A stretch of DNA of 64,000 nucleotides from Schistocerca nitens (GCF_023898315.1 NC_064614.1:70258501-70322500); one strand, 5' to 3'; shown: positions 1-12,290, counted from the stretch's first letter. The notes: a model not told the origin generated them from the letters alone. Translations and numbers: made by a program.

Positions 1-544
1 GCGGTTCCATGTGCATCTAGTCAGATGTTGAATAGGCAATTTGGTGTTAACCCAGTCTGCGTACTAGGATTTGGTGGAGCCAACTTTTGTAATTAAACGC
101 TTGTCTTTTGACGATGCTGTTATTCTACCGTGGTATTGGTTATCGCATCTTAGGTGGATTTTGCGAGTCTGCTGGTCGGCGTTTAAGCTGTCCCTAGTTT
201 GAGTTGCCATCCTGTTAAGTGAGCATAACTCTTGTCTGCCTGTCTCACCGCTTACGCAACTGTAGGGACTTTTCTCGGGTCGATCCCTGGGAGCACTGTC
301 TGTGGATCACTCTCTTCTTTATTTGGTCTGATTGTGTCATTTGTTTAAAAATAATATGTTGTTCAAATTATTCCTATTGCTTGTGGTCTTCAGGCAACAA
401 TAATTTGAATTCTTTCTTAATAAGCCTTCAGCCGTCAGTGTAGCTTGTGTTGCAGTCAATTTTTTTAAAATGATTGTTTTTAAAAAATTATTTCCCTAAA
501 TAAGGTATGCGTGTTTACAGTGCAACCAACGGTAACTGCTTAGG
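1..544. other. No recognised feature
   Basis: The only open frame (219-443 on the plus strand, 74 codons) has no motif I recognise and no coding character. I see no tRNA-like boxes, tail repeats or inverted ends here. It may be the remains of an older repeat. Confidence 0.4.
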
Positions 545-945
545 CCCCGTCCGCGACTTTTCCTGCCCTACCTAAGTCCCACGTACAATGATGATGATGA
601 GAGAAGGGAGAGGCTGAAACCCAGTGCAGACAAATAGCCTACTTCTCATGAAGAGCACCAAGGAGACTGCAGAATTTAACATCGCCATCCATTGGATGGA
701 TTACCATCAACAGTGCCGCATGCCATCACTTCATGAGACACTGCGGAGAGGTTTGGTATTTAAACCAGGACATTGGCGCAATGTCTGGTGACCAGGAACT
801 TTAGGCCAACATCTCTCCTCTCCTTGCCCGACAAATACTGGCAGTGAAAATTTCTTCCACCACAAGGATTCGAACTTTCTCACCCCCAGATCGAGCGCCA
901 CCGCACAAGCGCGTATCTGCGATCTCGACCACGTAGGCGGGTGGA
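545..945 (-). repeat. tRNA-derived SINE-like repeat, about 400 bp
   Basis: Read on the minus strand, the right end starts with a tRNA-like stretch containing a good Pol III B box (AGTTCGAATCC, near 873-883) and an A-box-like GTGGTCGAGA about 60 bp before it. A long non-tRNA body follows, ending near 545 after a short ATC/ATG run (588-600). That is tRNA-derived SINE structure. I could not find a target-site duplication, so both ends are approximate, and the family differs from the other SINEs in the window. Confidence 0.5.
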
Positions 946-3900
946 AGAAGTCAGTGTGCGGCGACCTAACGTGAATTGGCAACCTGTTCTAATCTGTGCA
1001 GATAAACAAAGGTACCTCTGCTACGAGAAATGAAGCCCTCCGCACAATCGTCCATTTTCTCTGAAACGCTTGTTTTTAAACAGCTCCGGAAGCAAGAGCT
1101 CTGCCTCAGTGGAACACGAACCGTCCTACAGTGGAGGCGAGTTTTCGTTAGGCGCGGTTTTCACTGAGGCAACGCGATATACGATACGACTCGCTATATG
1201 GCGCAGTAGCGGTCAGCGTTGGTGTTGTCCGTTGAAGTGACCAAACAAATGGACGAAACCGATACACTACCAGTAAAATTCTTAGTCGTATTGTCAGGCA
1301 GAAATGGGGGTTCTGGTTACTCCACGTAACTGGTATCGAATGATACAGGAACAGGGAAATTTCAGGTCATCTGACGTGCTTCAAACAAATATGTTTTATG
1401 TAAGAGAAGCAATTTAAAACTACTGTTATGGGATTTGCGCTTGTTCTCTGTGATGTAGTCTTTTTCACGTTCGGTTTTGAGGAAACTATTTGGGAAGAAA
1501 AAGGATTTTTCACTTCTTACTTTTTGCTATTGCCACAGTTATTCTGACAGTTCGAAAGTAAGTAAAACGCAGTGCATATTTCGAAAAGATTGTAATAAAA
1601 AATGGCATCTGCTGGACAGTTTACAATTGGTACATTTTAGATCATACAATGCTGCATACCAAGTAGCTGTCATATCGAAATCGTTTCAACGCAGGAAGGA
1701 GAGCTGTACTGTAGCATTATATTGATTTTACCTTATTTGTCCTGTCTAACTACTTTGTCTGCTTCACTTACTGTGACACCTATATAACCATGCTATTTGA
1801 TGTAACATTTTTGTTCATTATTTATGACATATTTATATTTGCAGTTAATCTGTGGATGTAACTTCAAGAGTAATGTAATGTAAAGGAATGCAAATGTTAA
1901 AAGTTTACTTGTAATACGGGTTATGCTTGGGGCATGTAGGTTTGTGTCATGTAAAACATGGAGGGAAGTCCCTCGCACAGCGCCAATAAGGAAATATGTA
2001 GGAGGTGCTGTTACAGTATGTGGGTGTCTTCCATGGTCAGGGTGTGATCCCCTTGATTTGTTAAAGATAACGCTAAATGAACACATTTTACACAATTGTG
2101 GATTGCGTACAATAGAGGAACAATTCGGAGACGATTATGCAGACAGGCAACTAAGCTGACTTGACGGGAATAGAAAAGGTGGATTTGCCGGTCGAAGTGC
2201 AAGGCTTTCGTATGAAAAGAGTGAATCAGTGGCTAGCAGGCAAAGTGTTCTCATCTTGTGAACGGAACGATGCAAGAAGAACAGCAAGATTTTCTAACAT
2301 CACCTCGATGAGGAAATAAATTGCCTTATTATTCATGGGATATTTTGGTTAGCTCTATACTACGAAAATCCGACACTATGAAGAGAATTTTCAGAGTTTC
2401 TTACATAGCAACATCGAAGGACACTTTTACCTCCTTTTTTGAGTAACCACAGGAGATCGACACTGCCACTATTTCATCTCAAACAATCAGTTGATTACAG
2501 TATAGCTGCTTGGACAATTTATGTGGTTTCTTTTTCAATAATAAGTTTGTGTTCTTTGAGCTTTGTGTTGAGCACCTGTATTTAATCCTTCATCGTTTAC
2601 CTAGACACGGTCCTATCCTAAGTGATATGACATTTACGGGTAGGTATCCTATTTTATTCAGAAGAAAAATCATTTCACTAAACTTTCACTACAGTCAGTG
2701 CACTTGGTGGAGTAGAAAATTTCATAATCACTCAGTGAGCCTAAATTTTGAAGCACGCCACGTATTTTTCATAAGAAGATAATTACAATGCACCAAAATA
2801 TAACAGTCAAGAAAAATGTTTATGTATTCAGCTGAAAGGATGTATTTGTTGAAATCTCAGTACAATTGTACAGTTACCTGTCAAAACCGTGATCATTTGT
2901 GATAGTTACTGGTTAATAGGTTTTGAAGGGCCGACATAAAGACTGATTATTGTGTAGATCTGGAATTAACGGTGGCTATAATTTCATGTGTATATAGATA
3001 ACAGTGTTTCTCGTATTGTGTTGAAACTAAAACGTTCAGCCTTCATCTGAGTCTATTGATACGGTATTTGTGGTTCCCCATGTTAATTGTTGAGACAGAT
3101 TTAAGTTTCGTACTATAATTAGTGCATTTGCCAGCTCTTTAACGTGTGTGTGATACAATATGCAACTAGCTATAATTATTGAAACTAAACTAGATTCAAA
3201 GACCACACGTTCAATTTGAGATAAATAGTATAATGAAGTGATTTTTCCTTGAGAATACAAATAAAAATAGAGATAAAGAACGTAATTGGCTGAAAATTAT
3301 TTCAAGGAAAATGTTTCCTAACAATTAAGGTGATAAAAGATACTGATGTTCAAGTTAATGTTGCTCTACCACGAATAATTATTTACCTATAATAGTCATT
3401 AGCTTTAATATTCATATAGTGAATGTTTTGGAGAACCATTTGTTGAAAAAACGGTTAATATTCCTTCTGTGTTGTTCGTGCCAAGCTACTGTTACAGTGC
3501 TTAGTAAATTACATTACTGCCTGGTATCTCGTCTGAAAAATATAATTTCCGTATCGAGTAATGTCAATACCAATCACTTAACTTACTTTGTGAATTGTGC
3601 TATTGCTTGGTACAATTTTGCCTAATTAGGCTGGCGATTTATTCGTTTTACGTAATTACTGTTTATTTGCACGATCACAGTCAAATTAAAATCCTTTCAA
3701 GGAGTAATATTGTCGGTGTACTGCTAATTTGTATTTGCCAGTAGTGTTATAGTACCCCTTTCCTCTCTCGAGTGAGTGACATACATGCAAAGTGCCCACA
3801 GTGAGGCTGGCAGCGGTGCGCCACATGGAAATCTATTGCTCTATTGTCACATCACTCTGTGGTAACACAACTGTCACACGGATTACCAGAACGTTGTGCG

Positions 3901-4067
3901 ACCTTACTTGCACCATATCTTATTGTGTATTGTAGCGACTCTGTGAGAATCTTGCCTTAGAGGTCGGAAATAGAGCGAGTATGACTCTCTTGTAGCAGGT
4001 TGCCTACACTATAACTCAAGGCCCTTCTGTTGCACTGACGCTATGCCGTGTTCGTTCCGCCCTGCTG
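946..4067. other. AT-rich DNA without recognised genes
   Basis: About 3.1 kb with only short open frames (all under 105 codons) that lack recognisable domains or a consistent reading strand. I see no transposase, RT, LTR or tRNA-like signature. It may be intergenic, intronic or very old repeat sequence. Confidence 0.4.
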
Positions 4068-4076
4068 TTGTTCCGT

Positions 4077-4283
4077 GGCCGGCCGCGGTGGCCGAGCGGA
4101 TCTGGCGCTGCAGTCCGGAACCGCGGGACTGCAACGGTCGCAGGTTCGAATCCTGCCTCGGGCATGGGTGTGTGTGATGTCCTTAGGTTAGTTCGGTTTA
4201 AGTAGTTCTGAGTTCTAGGGGACTTACGACCTAAGATGTTGAGTCCCATAGTGCTCAGAGCCATTTGAAACTTTTTTTTTTTT
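4077..4283 (+). repeat. SINE type A, full-length
   Basis: The reference copy of the commonest SINE here. The head is class II tRNA-like with an A box TGGCCGAGCGG at 4089-4099 matching the Pol III consensus and a perfect B box GGTTCGAATCC at 4143-4153. A body with the landmark GATGTCCTTAGGTTAGTT follows, then TAGTGCTCAGAGCCATTTG. It ends in an oligo(T) run, not oligo(A). A 9-bp target-site duplication TTGTTCCGT flanks it at 4068-4076 and 4284-4292, so the insertion boundaries are certain. Confidence 0.95.
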
Positions 4284-4292
4284 TTGTTCCGT

Positions 4293-6014
4293 ATGACAAT
4301 CCCGAAAGTGGGGCCCTATAGCGCTTTTTCCTTTGTCGACTCATTCTCTCCTGCTAGAAAATGTGTTGGTGTGAGGCTAGTCATGCTTTAGTACGGGAAT
4401 GAATGATCTTGCTGTTGTACAGTAGCACCGAGAGTAAGAAATGACCGATTTTCATGGTCAGATGGCCTCTAATGAAGCTATATTGCAGAGTGTGACCGAT
4501 GTAAGACGAAATTGAAGTGTAGTATTGTGCACTATTGCGAGTGTGCTCTATTAGAAGAAGAGTGATGTTTGTAAAACGTTCGATGCCATGTAGTCCACAA
4601 GTCAGACGAGAAACATACCATGTTCGTCCAATGCAAACAAAATGGTTGTATTCTTGTCTATTTAACCTCCACGATGAGAATACGTGGATGCTCTTTCAAA
4701 CGTCGCTTTCATGACCTGTGATCAAATGACGCCCTATTTGGGTATTCGTTTGGTCATCACAAACCGCTTTTACGAGCTAATATAAAGTTGAGTAGCTTAT
4801 CATTCGTTTTTATAACTTTCTCGAAGACTGTTGTAAATCTATTTTAATAATTAATCACCACATAAGGAATACGAATCATCCTCACATACCTTTTCTTTCT
4901 GCTGTCGTCAGAGAGAAGGAAACGTGTAGAAATGAGTGTACGATTACGTAATTTTAAGACATTGTCTGAATGGAGACTAAGTATTAAAATTATTAAAAAA
5001 TATATCAAAATAGAGGAAGACCGGTGATTATTAGGAGTCATCGTAAAGAGGAGGAATCTGGGTATAATGTGTAGAAATTTGTGCAACAAAGAATTATAGA
5101 CGGAAAAGTCTAAGGAATAGGAGGAAGTGCTAGGAAGAGAATTATTATGATGGACGAGGATAGATGAAGAAAACGCTCAGGCGCGATGTATAGCCTCCTG
5201 TTGAACCGGTCGAAGGACAAGTACGTTATGAACAGTACATCCTCACTGGAAGTTCTCAGGTGGAAATTGCAACGCAGCATGTTCAGAGGACGTGACCGTT
5301 GAGTTTATTGCTGTCTTTCGAAACTTGGCAGAGGTCGAATCATTGACATAGGGGACTTGGCAGCACAATATCAACAGCTCACACAGAGTGCAATTGTACT
5401 GATTTTTTGCAAAACGTATGGTGATGAATGGACTTAGGACAACTCTTGGAATCATTGTGTAGGAGCGCTATTGCGTTTGACTAAAGGACGCATCCGTTAA
5501 CTGTTGAAAGGTGACCGAACAATCGGTAGCAAATAACAGCAAACCTGTAGCCGCACCCCTCATTACCATTGCACCAAATGACATTTTACAGCAAAATCAT
5601 GCAATGATACTCAATGCACAGATTCTTGACTGGCTTGCCTTATGTGTTGTATGCATCGTTTCGGATATCGATATATGGTATTGCGTTTGTGCAAAGCCAA
5701 CAGCAGCGGCGCGCAATCACCGCGTTTACACAGCGTGAGGAGCTAGAGACTCGGAACACGCCTCCCAGCGGCACGTACGAAAACGTGATGAAAAGTAATG
5801 CCACCGAATGTTCTAAATGAAAACTATGATACATTTTTGAATAAAAGAAACATTATTAACATTATATATCTTTATTCTTTATGGCTGCATAGTTTCTCAA
5901 CTTACACTGGCGGCGAGCACATTTCCCCCAACGTGAGAACAGTTTGTTTATACCGTCACTGTAGAATGACTGGCTTCGTTGATGAAGTCACAATGTCACT
6001 TCTGCTTACACTGC
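4293..6014. other. No recognised feature
   Basis: About 1.7 kb between two SINEs. Open frames are short and on both strands with no family motifs. A stretch near 5240-5340 translates to something faintly like a transposase helix-turn-helix, but it is too decayed to call. Confidence 0.35.
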
Positions 6015-6026
6015 TTCATCACTACC

Positions 6027-6258
6027 CGATAGCTGAGTGGTCAGCGTGACGGATTTCAGTTCTACGGGCCCGGGTTCGATTACCAGGTGGGTCGGGGATT
6101 TTCTCCTCTGATGAACTGGGTGTACATCACCATTTCATCCCCATCCGGCGTGCAGGTCGCCCAATGTGGCGTCGAACGTAATAAGACCTGCACCAAGGCG
6201 GCCGGACTTGCCCCGTAAGTGGTCTCCCGTACAATGACGCCAGATGCTCATTTCGATT
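6027..6258 (+). repeat. SINE type D (tRNA-derived)
   Basis: A tRNA-like head with A box TAGCTGAGTGG and B-box-like GGTTCGATTAC, followed by GTGGGTCGGGGATTTTCTCC and a body unrelated to type A. A 12-bp duplication TTCATCACTACC lies at 6015-6026 and 6259-6270, giving exact boundaries apart from a few ambiguous bases at the left edge. The stretch after the B box resembles the modules at 34.9-35.1 kb and 38.9 kb, which suggests that SINE heads are related across families. Confidence 0.88.
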
Positions 6259-6568
6259 TTCATCACTACCAAAGTGAAGTCCTTGAAGGTGTTCTTTAAG
6301 TCTTGGAAACAAATGGAAGGCGATGGGAAGTATATGAATGATCGTCAATGACTGAGAGCCCAAGGCGTCGGACTGTTGCAGATACCGCAGCGCTCGTATG
6401 TGTTTCGGCGTTGACATACTGAAGGAGAGAGTGCTCCATGTACGGAGGAACTCTTCGAAATATATACTAGATTACAGGACGCTGTTTCTCACGCATCGAC
6501 GTAGTACGTGGAGAATAAGGATGTACAGCGTTAGTAATGTTTGTTTTATTTTGAAAGCTCTAAGAGTT

Positions 6569-6758
6569 TTCTAAATGGTTCAGGTGGCTCTGAGAACTAT
6601 GGTATTTAACATCTAATGTCATCAGTCCCCTGGACTTAGAACCAAACCTAAGGACATCACACACATACATGCTCGAGGCAGGATTTGAACCTGCGACCGT
6701 TGCAGCCGCGCGGTTCCGGACTGAAGCGCCTAGAACCGCTCGGCCATAGCTACCGGCT
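6569..6758 (-). repeat. SINE type A, antisense
   Basis: The antisense body runs from TGGTTCAGGTGGCTCTGAG to the head CTAGAACCGCTCGGCCA. It is flanked by TAAGAGTT at 6561-6568 and 6759-6766. Several mismatches to the other copies, including the damaged extreme 5' end, suggest an older insertion. Confidence 0.9.
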
Positions 6759-6766
6759 TAAGAGTT

Positions 6767-8561
6767 CTCACGTAAAAGTTCAGAGGTATTATCTTACAGC
6801 ACGAATTCGTAGGATTATGTGTCGCCACTCAGCTTCCTCCAGCTCCGAATAAAGGTGCCATAACGACTACTTATAGCAATACTTGCGTGTTGTTGTGGCT
6901 CGTTGGTCGTACATAGTGATCCGGCTTTTAATATGTACTACGACCACTGCGGCGGAACTGAGATGGTAATGTTTACTGTGCTGGTCTCACTCTCACCCAC
7001 CGCTCATCGTCGACAACGCATGGACTTGGTTTCTAGTACTGTTCTCGTGTTCTGTGCAAGCAGTACATTGTGCTTCATTAACAAGCTGTGTAGCACCACT
7101 CAAGATGGTCGTCTGACTTGTTAGACATGCGTTATGTCTGGGATACTACAGTAAGACGCACATTTTCATACCAGCCCCCAGCTAACAATTGTAGTTAACT
7201 GTTGTAGCCAGTGAGGCGTAGCGCCTTACATCGTGCCTATTGAGAGCGTAACAACAGTGAACACACGTGCCGTATGTCACACGCACCACAGGTGGTGTCC
7301 GATGCCCAAATGTACGTAGTTTCTACGCGATCTAGTAGATGTCACTAACTGACGGACACTGTTACAGGTGTCAGAAAACTGTCGTTCTCTTTTGTAGTTG
7401 AATTTGTTTCATTTTATAATTGTTTATTAATTACTATTGTAACTGTGCTTAGTCATGAAAGTAAATGAAGGTGTGAATGTGAAATAATATATTATGTAAA
7501 GTTTGTGTAAGGTATTGAAGCAACAGGTCACGTGAGTAGTTTTTTGAGAATGACGTGAGTGTCAGTCATTCGTAACGGGGAATTTGCTATAAACTATTTC
7601 GTCAGTTTATGGTACCGGGGAAATGAGATTTTGATTTCCGTAAAGTATTTCTGTTAAGGACGTGTTAATTTTATATTTATAGGTTTTCGCCAATGTATAC
7701 GTGAATCTAATGTTCTGCTTCAGTGACAAATTTTGATTGGTTCTGTATAATTATGTGGAACTGAGCGCGTTCGGTGCTGCTTTCCATTTGGCTGTGATGT
7801 TTGTCTGCGAATCAGTGATTAACATATTCGCGCGTATTTTGGGAACTAGAAACTTTCTTTACGTAGAAAGATGAGTAGAGTCGGGGCTTGGATCTCATAC
7901 TGTACAGACCTATTGACGGGTACTCCGATGAAAGTTATTAATATTGTGATATTTCGGTACTAAAATCATCGAGAACTTAATCTGCCAACGAAAGAAACAG
8001 CAGCTGATGAGAAAAATGAAACTAATATTTTAACAGTGATAACGCGCAAATCGACGTATCTCTAAGAGGCGTCTTGACTGTGCGAGAGAAACCAGCCACA
8101 AGGAAAGTTTTTCCAGTACCACACTCCTACACATTTGATGCGTTCCAAATTTTGCTTCATCAATAGCTTCATAGTAATAACTTTCAAACACGGTGATAGT
8201 TCTCCGAGTGGTGTCTGAAAAAAGAACAATGTAGTCTTTCCACGAACGATTTTGTTTGCGGATTAAACGTCGTTTACAAACTACATGGTAAATCAATAAT
8301 CGCAAAATGTAGAACAGGTCATGTGAATTTCACGCAGTCCGAGAGAGGCGGATAAGTAATGAGCATGGTTTGCTAACACGTAATTTTCATTAAATACATC
8401 ATTGTTATCGGTTGTAATCATGGAAGTCCAAACAACCACGCTTATCTGTACTTCAGCCTCTCACAGTTATTGGAGATCATCCCACTCGATATAATGCAAT
8501 CCACGTGCTACCGATAAGTAATTGCACCACCTATTTTGCACAGATTTCTGCAGACCTTCGT
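6767..8561. other. No recognised feature
   Basis: About 1.8 kb of mixed sequence with no open frame above 91 codons and no recognisable repeat signature. Confidence 0.35.
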
Positions 8562-8862
8562 AACAGAACATTAGGTGATCTTTGGATCAACCGTTGGGGC
8601 AACACAAAATAACGTACTTTGCACAGATTTAACAGAACATTACGTGATCTTCGGATGAATCGTTACGGAAACATAGAACGACGTGTACGCTCATCATTAA
8701 CACCTACGGACCTTTATCAGTGGAGGAAAATTAAAATTTTTAGGGACGTTCTTAACAGAACATTAGGTGATCTTTTGATCGTTCGGGAAACATTGAATGA
8801 CGTGTATGTTCACCAGATGTAACACCTCTGAACCTTTATCACTGGAGCAAAATTAAGAAGTC
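8562..8862. repeat. Degenerate short tandem array
   Basis: The phrase AACAGAACATTAGGTGATCT recurs at about 8562, 8631 (one change) and 8754. The second and third units then share a further 100 bp, including CCTTTATCA(C/G)TGGAG(C/G)AAAATTAA. Unit lengths are about 69, 123 and 110 bp, so this is a diverged tandem array of two complete units and one partial unit. The open frame 8619-8822 inside it is a by-product. I do not recognise the unit. Confidence 0.6.
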
Positions 8863-8940
8863 GAGAGGGAACACCGACCACATCAACAGAAACGACATGG
8901 CGTATAACACGGACTACTGCAGCCCTAAGTCCAGATGAAA

Positions 8941-9135
8941 TAATTGTTAAAATGGCTCTGAGCACTATGGGACTTATGAGGTCATAAGTCCCCTAGAACT
9001 CAGAACTACTTAAACCTAACTGACCTAAGGACATCACACACATCCATGCCCGAGGCAGGATTCGAACCTGCGCCCGTAGCACTCGCGCGGCTCCAGACTG
9101 TAGCGCCTAGAACCGCTCGGCCACCCGGCCGGCTC
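8941..9135 (-). repeat. SINE type A, antisense, full-length
   Basis: Complete type A copy with intact B box (GGATTCGAACC on the plus strand) and A box region CCGCTCGGCCA. A 13-bp duplication AGTCCAGATGAAA lies at 8928-8940 and 9136-9148, so the boundaries are exact. Confidence 0.95.
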
Positions 9136-9148
9136 AGTCCAGATGAAA

Positions 9149-10022
9149 CTCCGGTGTATCATAATGAAAGCCACACATCGATCTAATTACTCGGTTGGGG
9201 TATATCTGGTTGAGTCTGTCTTAGCTGCCTCATCGCCCATACTTACAAAGTTGCTTTCGACAGTTGGACACGGTCAAATTCCCAACCGAAAAAGGATGAA
9301 ATAAGTAGTTTTATTTGTGGCACATAAAATTAACTTAGTAAAATTGTTGTTATTATTACAAATTTCTCACACCAATATACAGCATTGTGGTCTTAACCTT
9401 ACTGAGTCTCAAGCATTGTCAATAACTTCGAAATGTTTTCTGTTAGACTCAACATCGCGATTGGGAGAGAACATATAAGTTCACATGTGGTAATGATCAT
9501 AATATGGCAAAGATAATTCCGTTGAGAAAAGATCTCGATTTATAGTGTACACGAACGAAGTTCCGCCTTCAGCCCATCAGCTCATGATGTCGATTTTCAG
9601 TAACAAAGCGTTAGCGAAACTGCTTACGTAAAACGTCTGCTTCGTTCCTTTATCTTATCGGCCGGCTGTCGACTGCAGACTAGTCGTGTTGCTGGCAGGT
9701 TGTTCCTTTGCTTTGTTTTCCTTCTTTGTGCCTTCACTGGATTAATATCTTGACGCTGCTTGCGCTGATAAACTTGGTTGAATTCTGAATGTTTTCTAAA
9801 CCACTTGGCTATGGACGTATTCTCAAAAGAAATATTTTAATGAATTTCGGATCTAAAATTTGGCGTGAGCCCTTGCCGATTGAAATAAGGTCTTTGAAAA
9901 TAGAAAAGTAGTGTAATTCATACCACAGACAACGAGTGAAATTAATTCGTACATTCCTTTAAATGACACTTTCGTGCAACTTCATAATTGCTCTTTATTA
10001 TCTCTTTTGCTTTTCCATCATT
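9149..10022. other. No recognised feature
   Basis: About 0.9 kb of AT-rich sequence between two SINEs. There is no open frame of note, no tRNA-like box and no inverted ends. Confidence 0.35.
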
Positions 10023-10034
10023 TATCGACAATAC

Positions 10035-10218
10035 AAAAAAAAAAATGGCTCTGAGCACTATGGGCTTAACTTCTGAGGTCATCAGTCCCATAGAATATAG
10101 AACTGCTTAAACATAACTAACCTAAAGACATCACACACATCCATGCCCAAGGCAGTATTCGAACCTGCGACCGTAGTCGTCTCGCGGTTCCAGACTGTAG
10201 CGCCTAGAACCGCTCGGC
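10035..10218 (-). repeat. SINE type A, antisense
   Basis: Starts on the plus strand with the oligo(A) complement of the T tail, then ATGGCTCTGAGCACTATGG, and ends in the head CTAGAACCGCTCGG. The duplication TATCGACA(A/G)TAC lies at 10023-10034 and 10219-10230 (11 of 12 identical). The last bases of the 5' end are missing. Confidence 0.93.
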
Positions 10219-10230
10219 TATCGACAGTAC

Positions 10231-10648
10231 ACACTCTTTACAAAGCTCTTTGTCGAACATTGCAATTATTCCTCTGATTCTGTCAACTTTGCTTCCTTGC
10301 AGGCACAGTCTGTGTTCTTACCATGGTTTCACTTGCTATTTTAATTTCTAACAGTGCTTCCAAAATTCGTCCCAACTCTTTCCTCCTCGTTAATCATCAT
10401 CACCACTTTAGGGGTTTCATTTTTCCCTCTGTAGCGGCACCACCGTTTAGTATAGGGAAAGTTAGTTTTGTGCGATATTTGGAACATGAGTTACAGCCAT
10501 CTGCGGGCTGGGTTGCATTAAGTTACGCATAGCAGCAGTAGCGAAGCAAATAGAGGCCACAGGAGCATAGAACTGCCGTAGAGGATGCACAAAGCAGTTT
10601 ACATGGCGCAAGTCGCAGGCAGAAGGGGGCCACTGGCGAGCATAGCAT
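10231..10648. other. No recognised feature
   Basis: About 0.4 kb between a SINE and the possible LTR. The 69-codon frame at 10323-10532 shows no known motif. Confidence 0.3.
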
Positions 10649-11427
10649 GTTATACGTACGTGACTCATAGTTGCGCGGTCGCATACAGAGGCGCACAGCC
10701 GAGTATAAATAGGTGCCGTTTTCTAATGATATTCATTGAAGTGTGACAGCTCTCCTGGACAGCGGGGCGTGTCGCACCACCGGCTACACGCAGAGCAGAT
10801 GGGGCACCAGCATTACAGGCCACGGCGGGTCACTGATTCGACCCTCTGGATCCAACCTGGGGCATTCAAGTGTGGCAGCTCTCCTGGACGGCGGGGCGTA
10901 TTACACTGCTGGGTTACACGCAGCAACAGATGGGGCGCCGGTGTCCCAGTCCATGGGGGCTCGTTGGTTCGACCCTCTGAAGCCGACACGAGGTCCACAG
11001 CCAGCCAGGGCTACTCTTTGGCTCGCTACCATGGGCAGTCGTTTCGGCTCCCGACACATGCCGGAGACTTACGAGGCGACGGCCGCAGATACGGACGCCA
11101 GATAGCGGGTGCTTGTTGGCTGCCACGATCTGAGCCACGCTGGTGAGAAGGACGCAACCGGCCGCCTGCAGCTCACACCGAGCGGCGCTGAGTCGGCAGG
11201 GACGCAGACCGCCAAGTCAACCGTGGCATCCTGAAAACCCCGCACTCCGCTGGCGTACAAGGCTCGACACAGCGCATTGCAGTGGGTCGCTTGGGCAGTA
11301 GACTCAGCATTGCGGGGCCCAGTGACGTGGATCGACATAAATGCAGCATTGTAGTGGAAATAAATAAATCATTTGGAAAGTTCTCGCCGAGTTTTAATAC
11401 GGCACCTCTTGACGTCCATCCACTACA
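10649..11427 (+). repeat. Possible LTR of an LTR retrotransposon
   Basis: This block begins TGTTATACGTACGTGACTC, has a clean TATAAATA box at 10703-10712, and has an AATAAATAAA poly(A)-signal-like run near 11359. It ends in CTACA just before TTTGGTGTC, which resembles the junction between LTR and primer-binding site seen in gypsy-like elements. That would be an LTR of about 780 bp in U3-R-U5 order. I found neither a second copy nor gag/pol beside it, and no matching flank duplication, so this could equally be another promoter-bearing repeat. Confidence 0.35.
10734..10992 (+). repeat. 129-bp direct tandem duplication
   Basis: Two adjacent units, each starting CATT(G/C)AAGTGTG(A/G)CAGCTC and each with TTCGACCCTCTG near its end. 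CAGCTCTCCTGGAC occurs at 10747 and 10876, giving a period of 129 bp. The copies differ at many positions, so the duplication is not recent. It lies just downstream of the TATAAATA box, where a transcript leader would be. The overlapping open frames here (120-136 codons) are GC-driven and have no recognisable domain. Confidence 0.8.
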
Positions 11428-12144
11428 TTTGGTGTCTTCACGCTACATAAGGCGTCAGATACCACAACACCTCTTATACTCTTCATTACAGACGACAATA
11501 ATGTACCACAAAGGATTTATGATGATCAAGTCAGACATGATAAACAGTCTTGAAGTAAAATGAAAAGAGGATGGCAATTTATGGTCGGTCGATTGAAGGT
11601 TAATAGCAACATGATAAGTGAATGGGGCCTCTGGTTTCGACACCGATATCAACAGGAAGGTAGGTAGCAGGATGAGATATTACGATCAGAGCTGTGACTG
11701 TTCTCCTACGGACTGAAACTAATCCGCAAACAACCACCACAGTATACACGAGAAATGTACTTGCAGTTGTGAATATGAACAACCATCAGCTGCGTAATGG
11801 AATGACAATGAAAATTTGTGCCCAACAGTAACTCGAAGCCGAATTTCTTGCTTTACGTGAACGGTCATCTTAACCGCTTTGGCTATCCGTGGACGATTCA
11901 CGGCCAGACCGAAAGTTCCATATGTCGTCGTTCATGCGCCGCAACCTGCACTCGTACACGTTACTTAATTCTCGTGCAAGGAGAGGACATTTCAATTGAA
12001 AGTCGCTGCCTGGTAATGGTGGATAAATATGATGGTGTAGTGCCTGTGGTGTTAACAAGTGCGATGAAATGTTCCTTCAGACATGGGTGCATGTCATCCG
12101 TCTCTCGTCATTCGACATTATACCTGCCCTGTGCTGAAACCCGA
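11428..12144. other. No recognised feature
   Basis: About 0.7 kb after the possible LTR. The frame 11818-12189 (123 codons) has no motif I can name. If the LTR call is right this would be its internal region, but I see no gag. Confidence 0.3.
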
Positions 12145-12290
12145 TGGTTTTTTTTATCGTTGTGTTTGGTCGTTGCGGACATCACATGACATCTGTTCAA
12201 GCTCGTTTTTGATCCTTTACTCATTTTTTTTTTTTTTTAATTACTGAGGCCAACCAACTCTCTGACCGAACACGCTGAGCTATCGTGCCA
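12145..12290 (-). repeat. SINE type E (A-tailed), antisense
   Basis: On the minus strand it begins TGGCACGATAGCTCAGCG, tRNA-like with an A box, then TTCGGTCAGAGAGTTGG, an internal oligo(A), and a body ending in an A-rich tail (T-run at 12148-12155 on the plus strand). The same family recurs, 5'-truncated, at 29339-29459. No clear flank duplication was found here. Confidence 0.75.

Noticed and set aside
1793-2202. Overlapping frames up to 100 codons on both strands
   Set aside because: No domain, no codon bias and open on opposing strands, as expected by chance.
4016-4264. Minus-strand frame of 82 codons containing PEAGFEPATVAVPRF
   Set aside because: It is the antisense translation of the type A SINE tRNA-like head. 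The same peptide appears at 26427 and 27148 and is a repeat artefact, not a gene.
5240-5500. Possible transposase helix-turn-helix remnant
   Set aside because: A short stretch looks faintly like a transposase start, but no later catalytic block or terminal repeat supports it.
10736-11146. 136-codon plus-strand frame
   Set aside because: It covers the 129-bp tandem duplication in GC-rich DNA with frames open on both strands and no recognisable domain.
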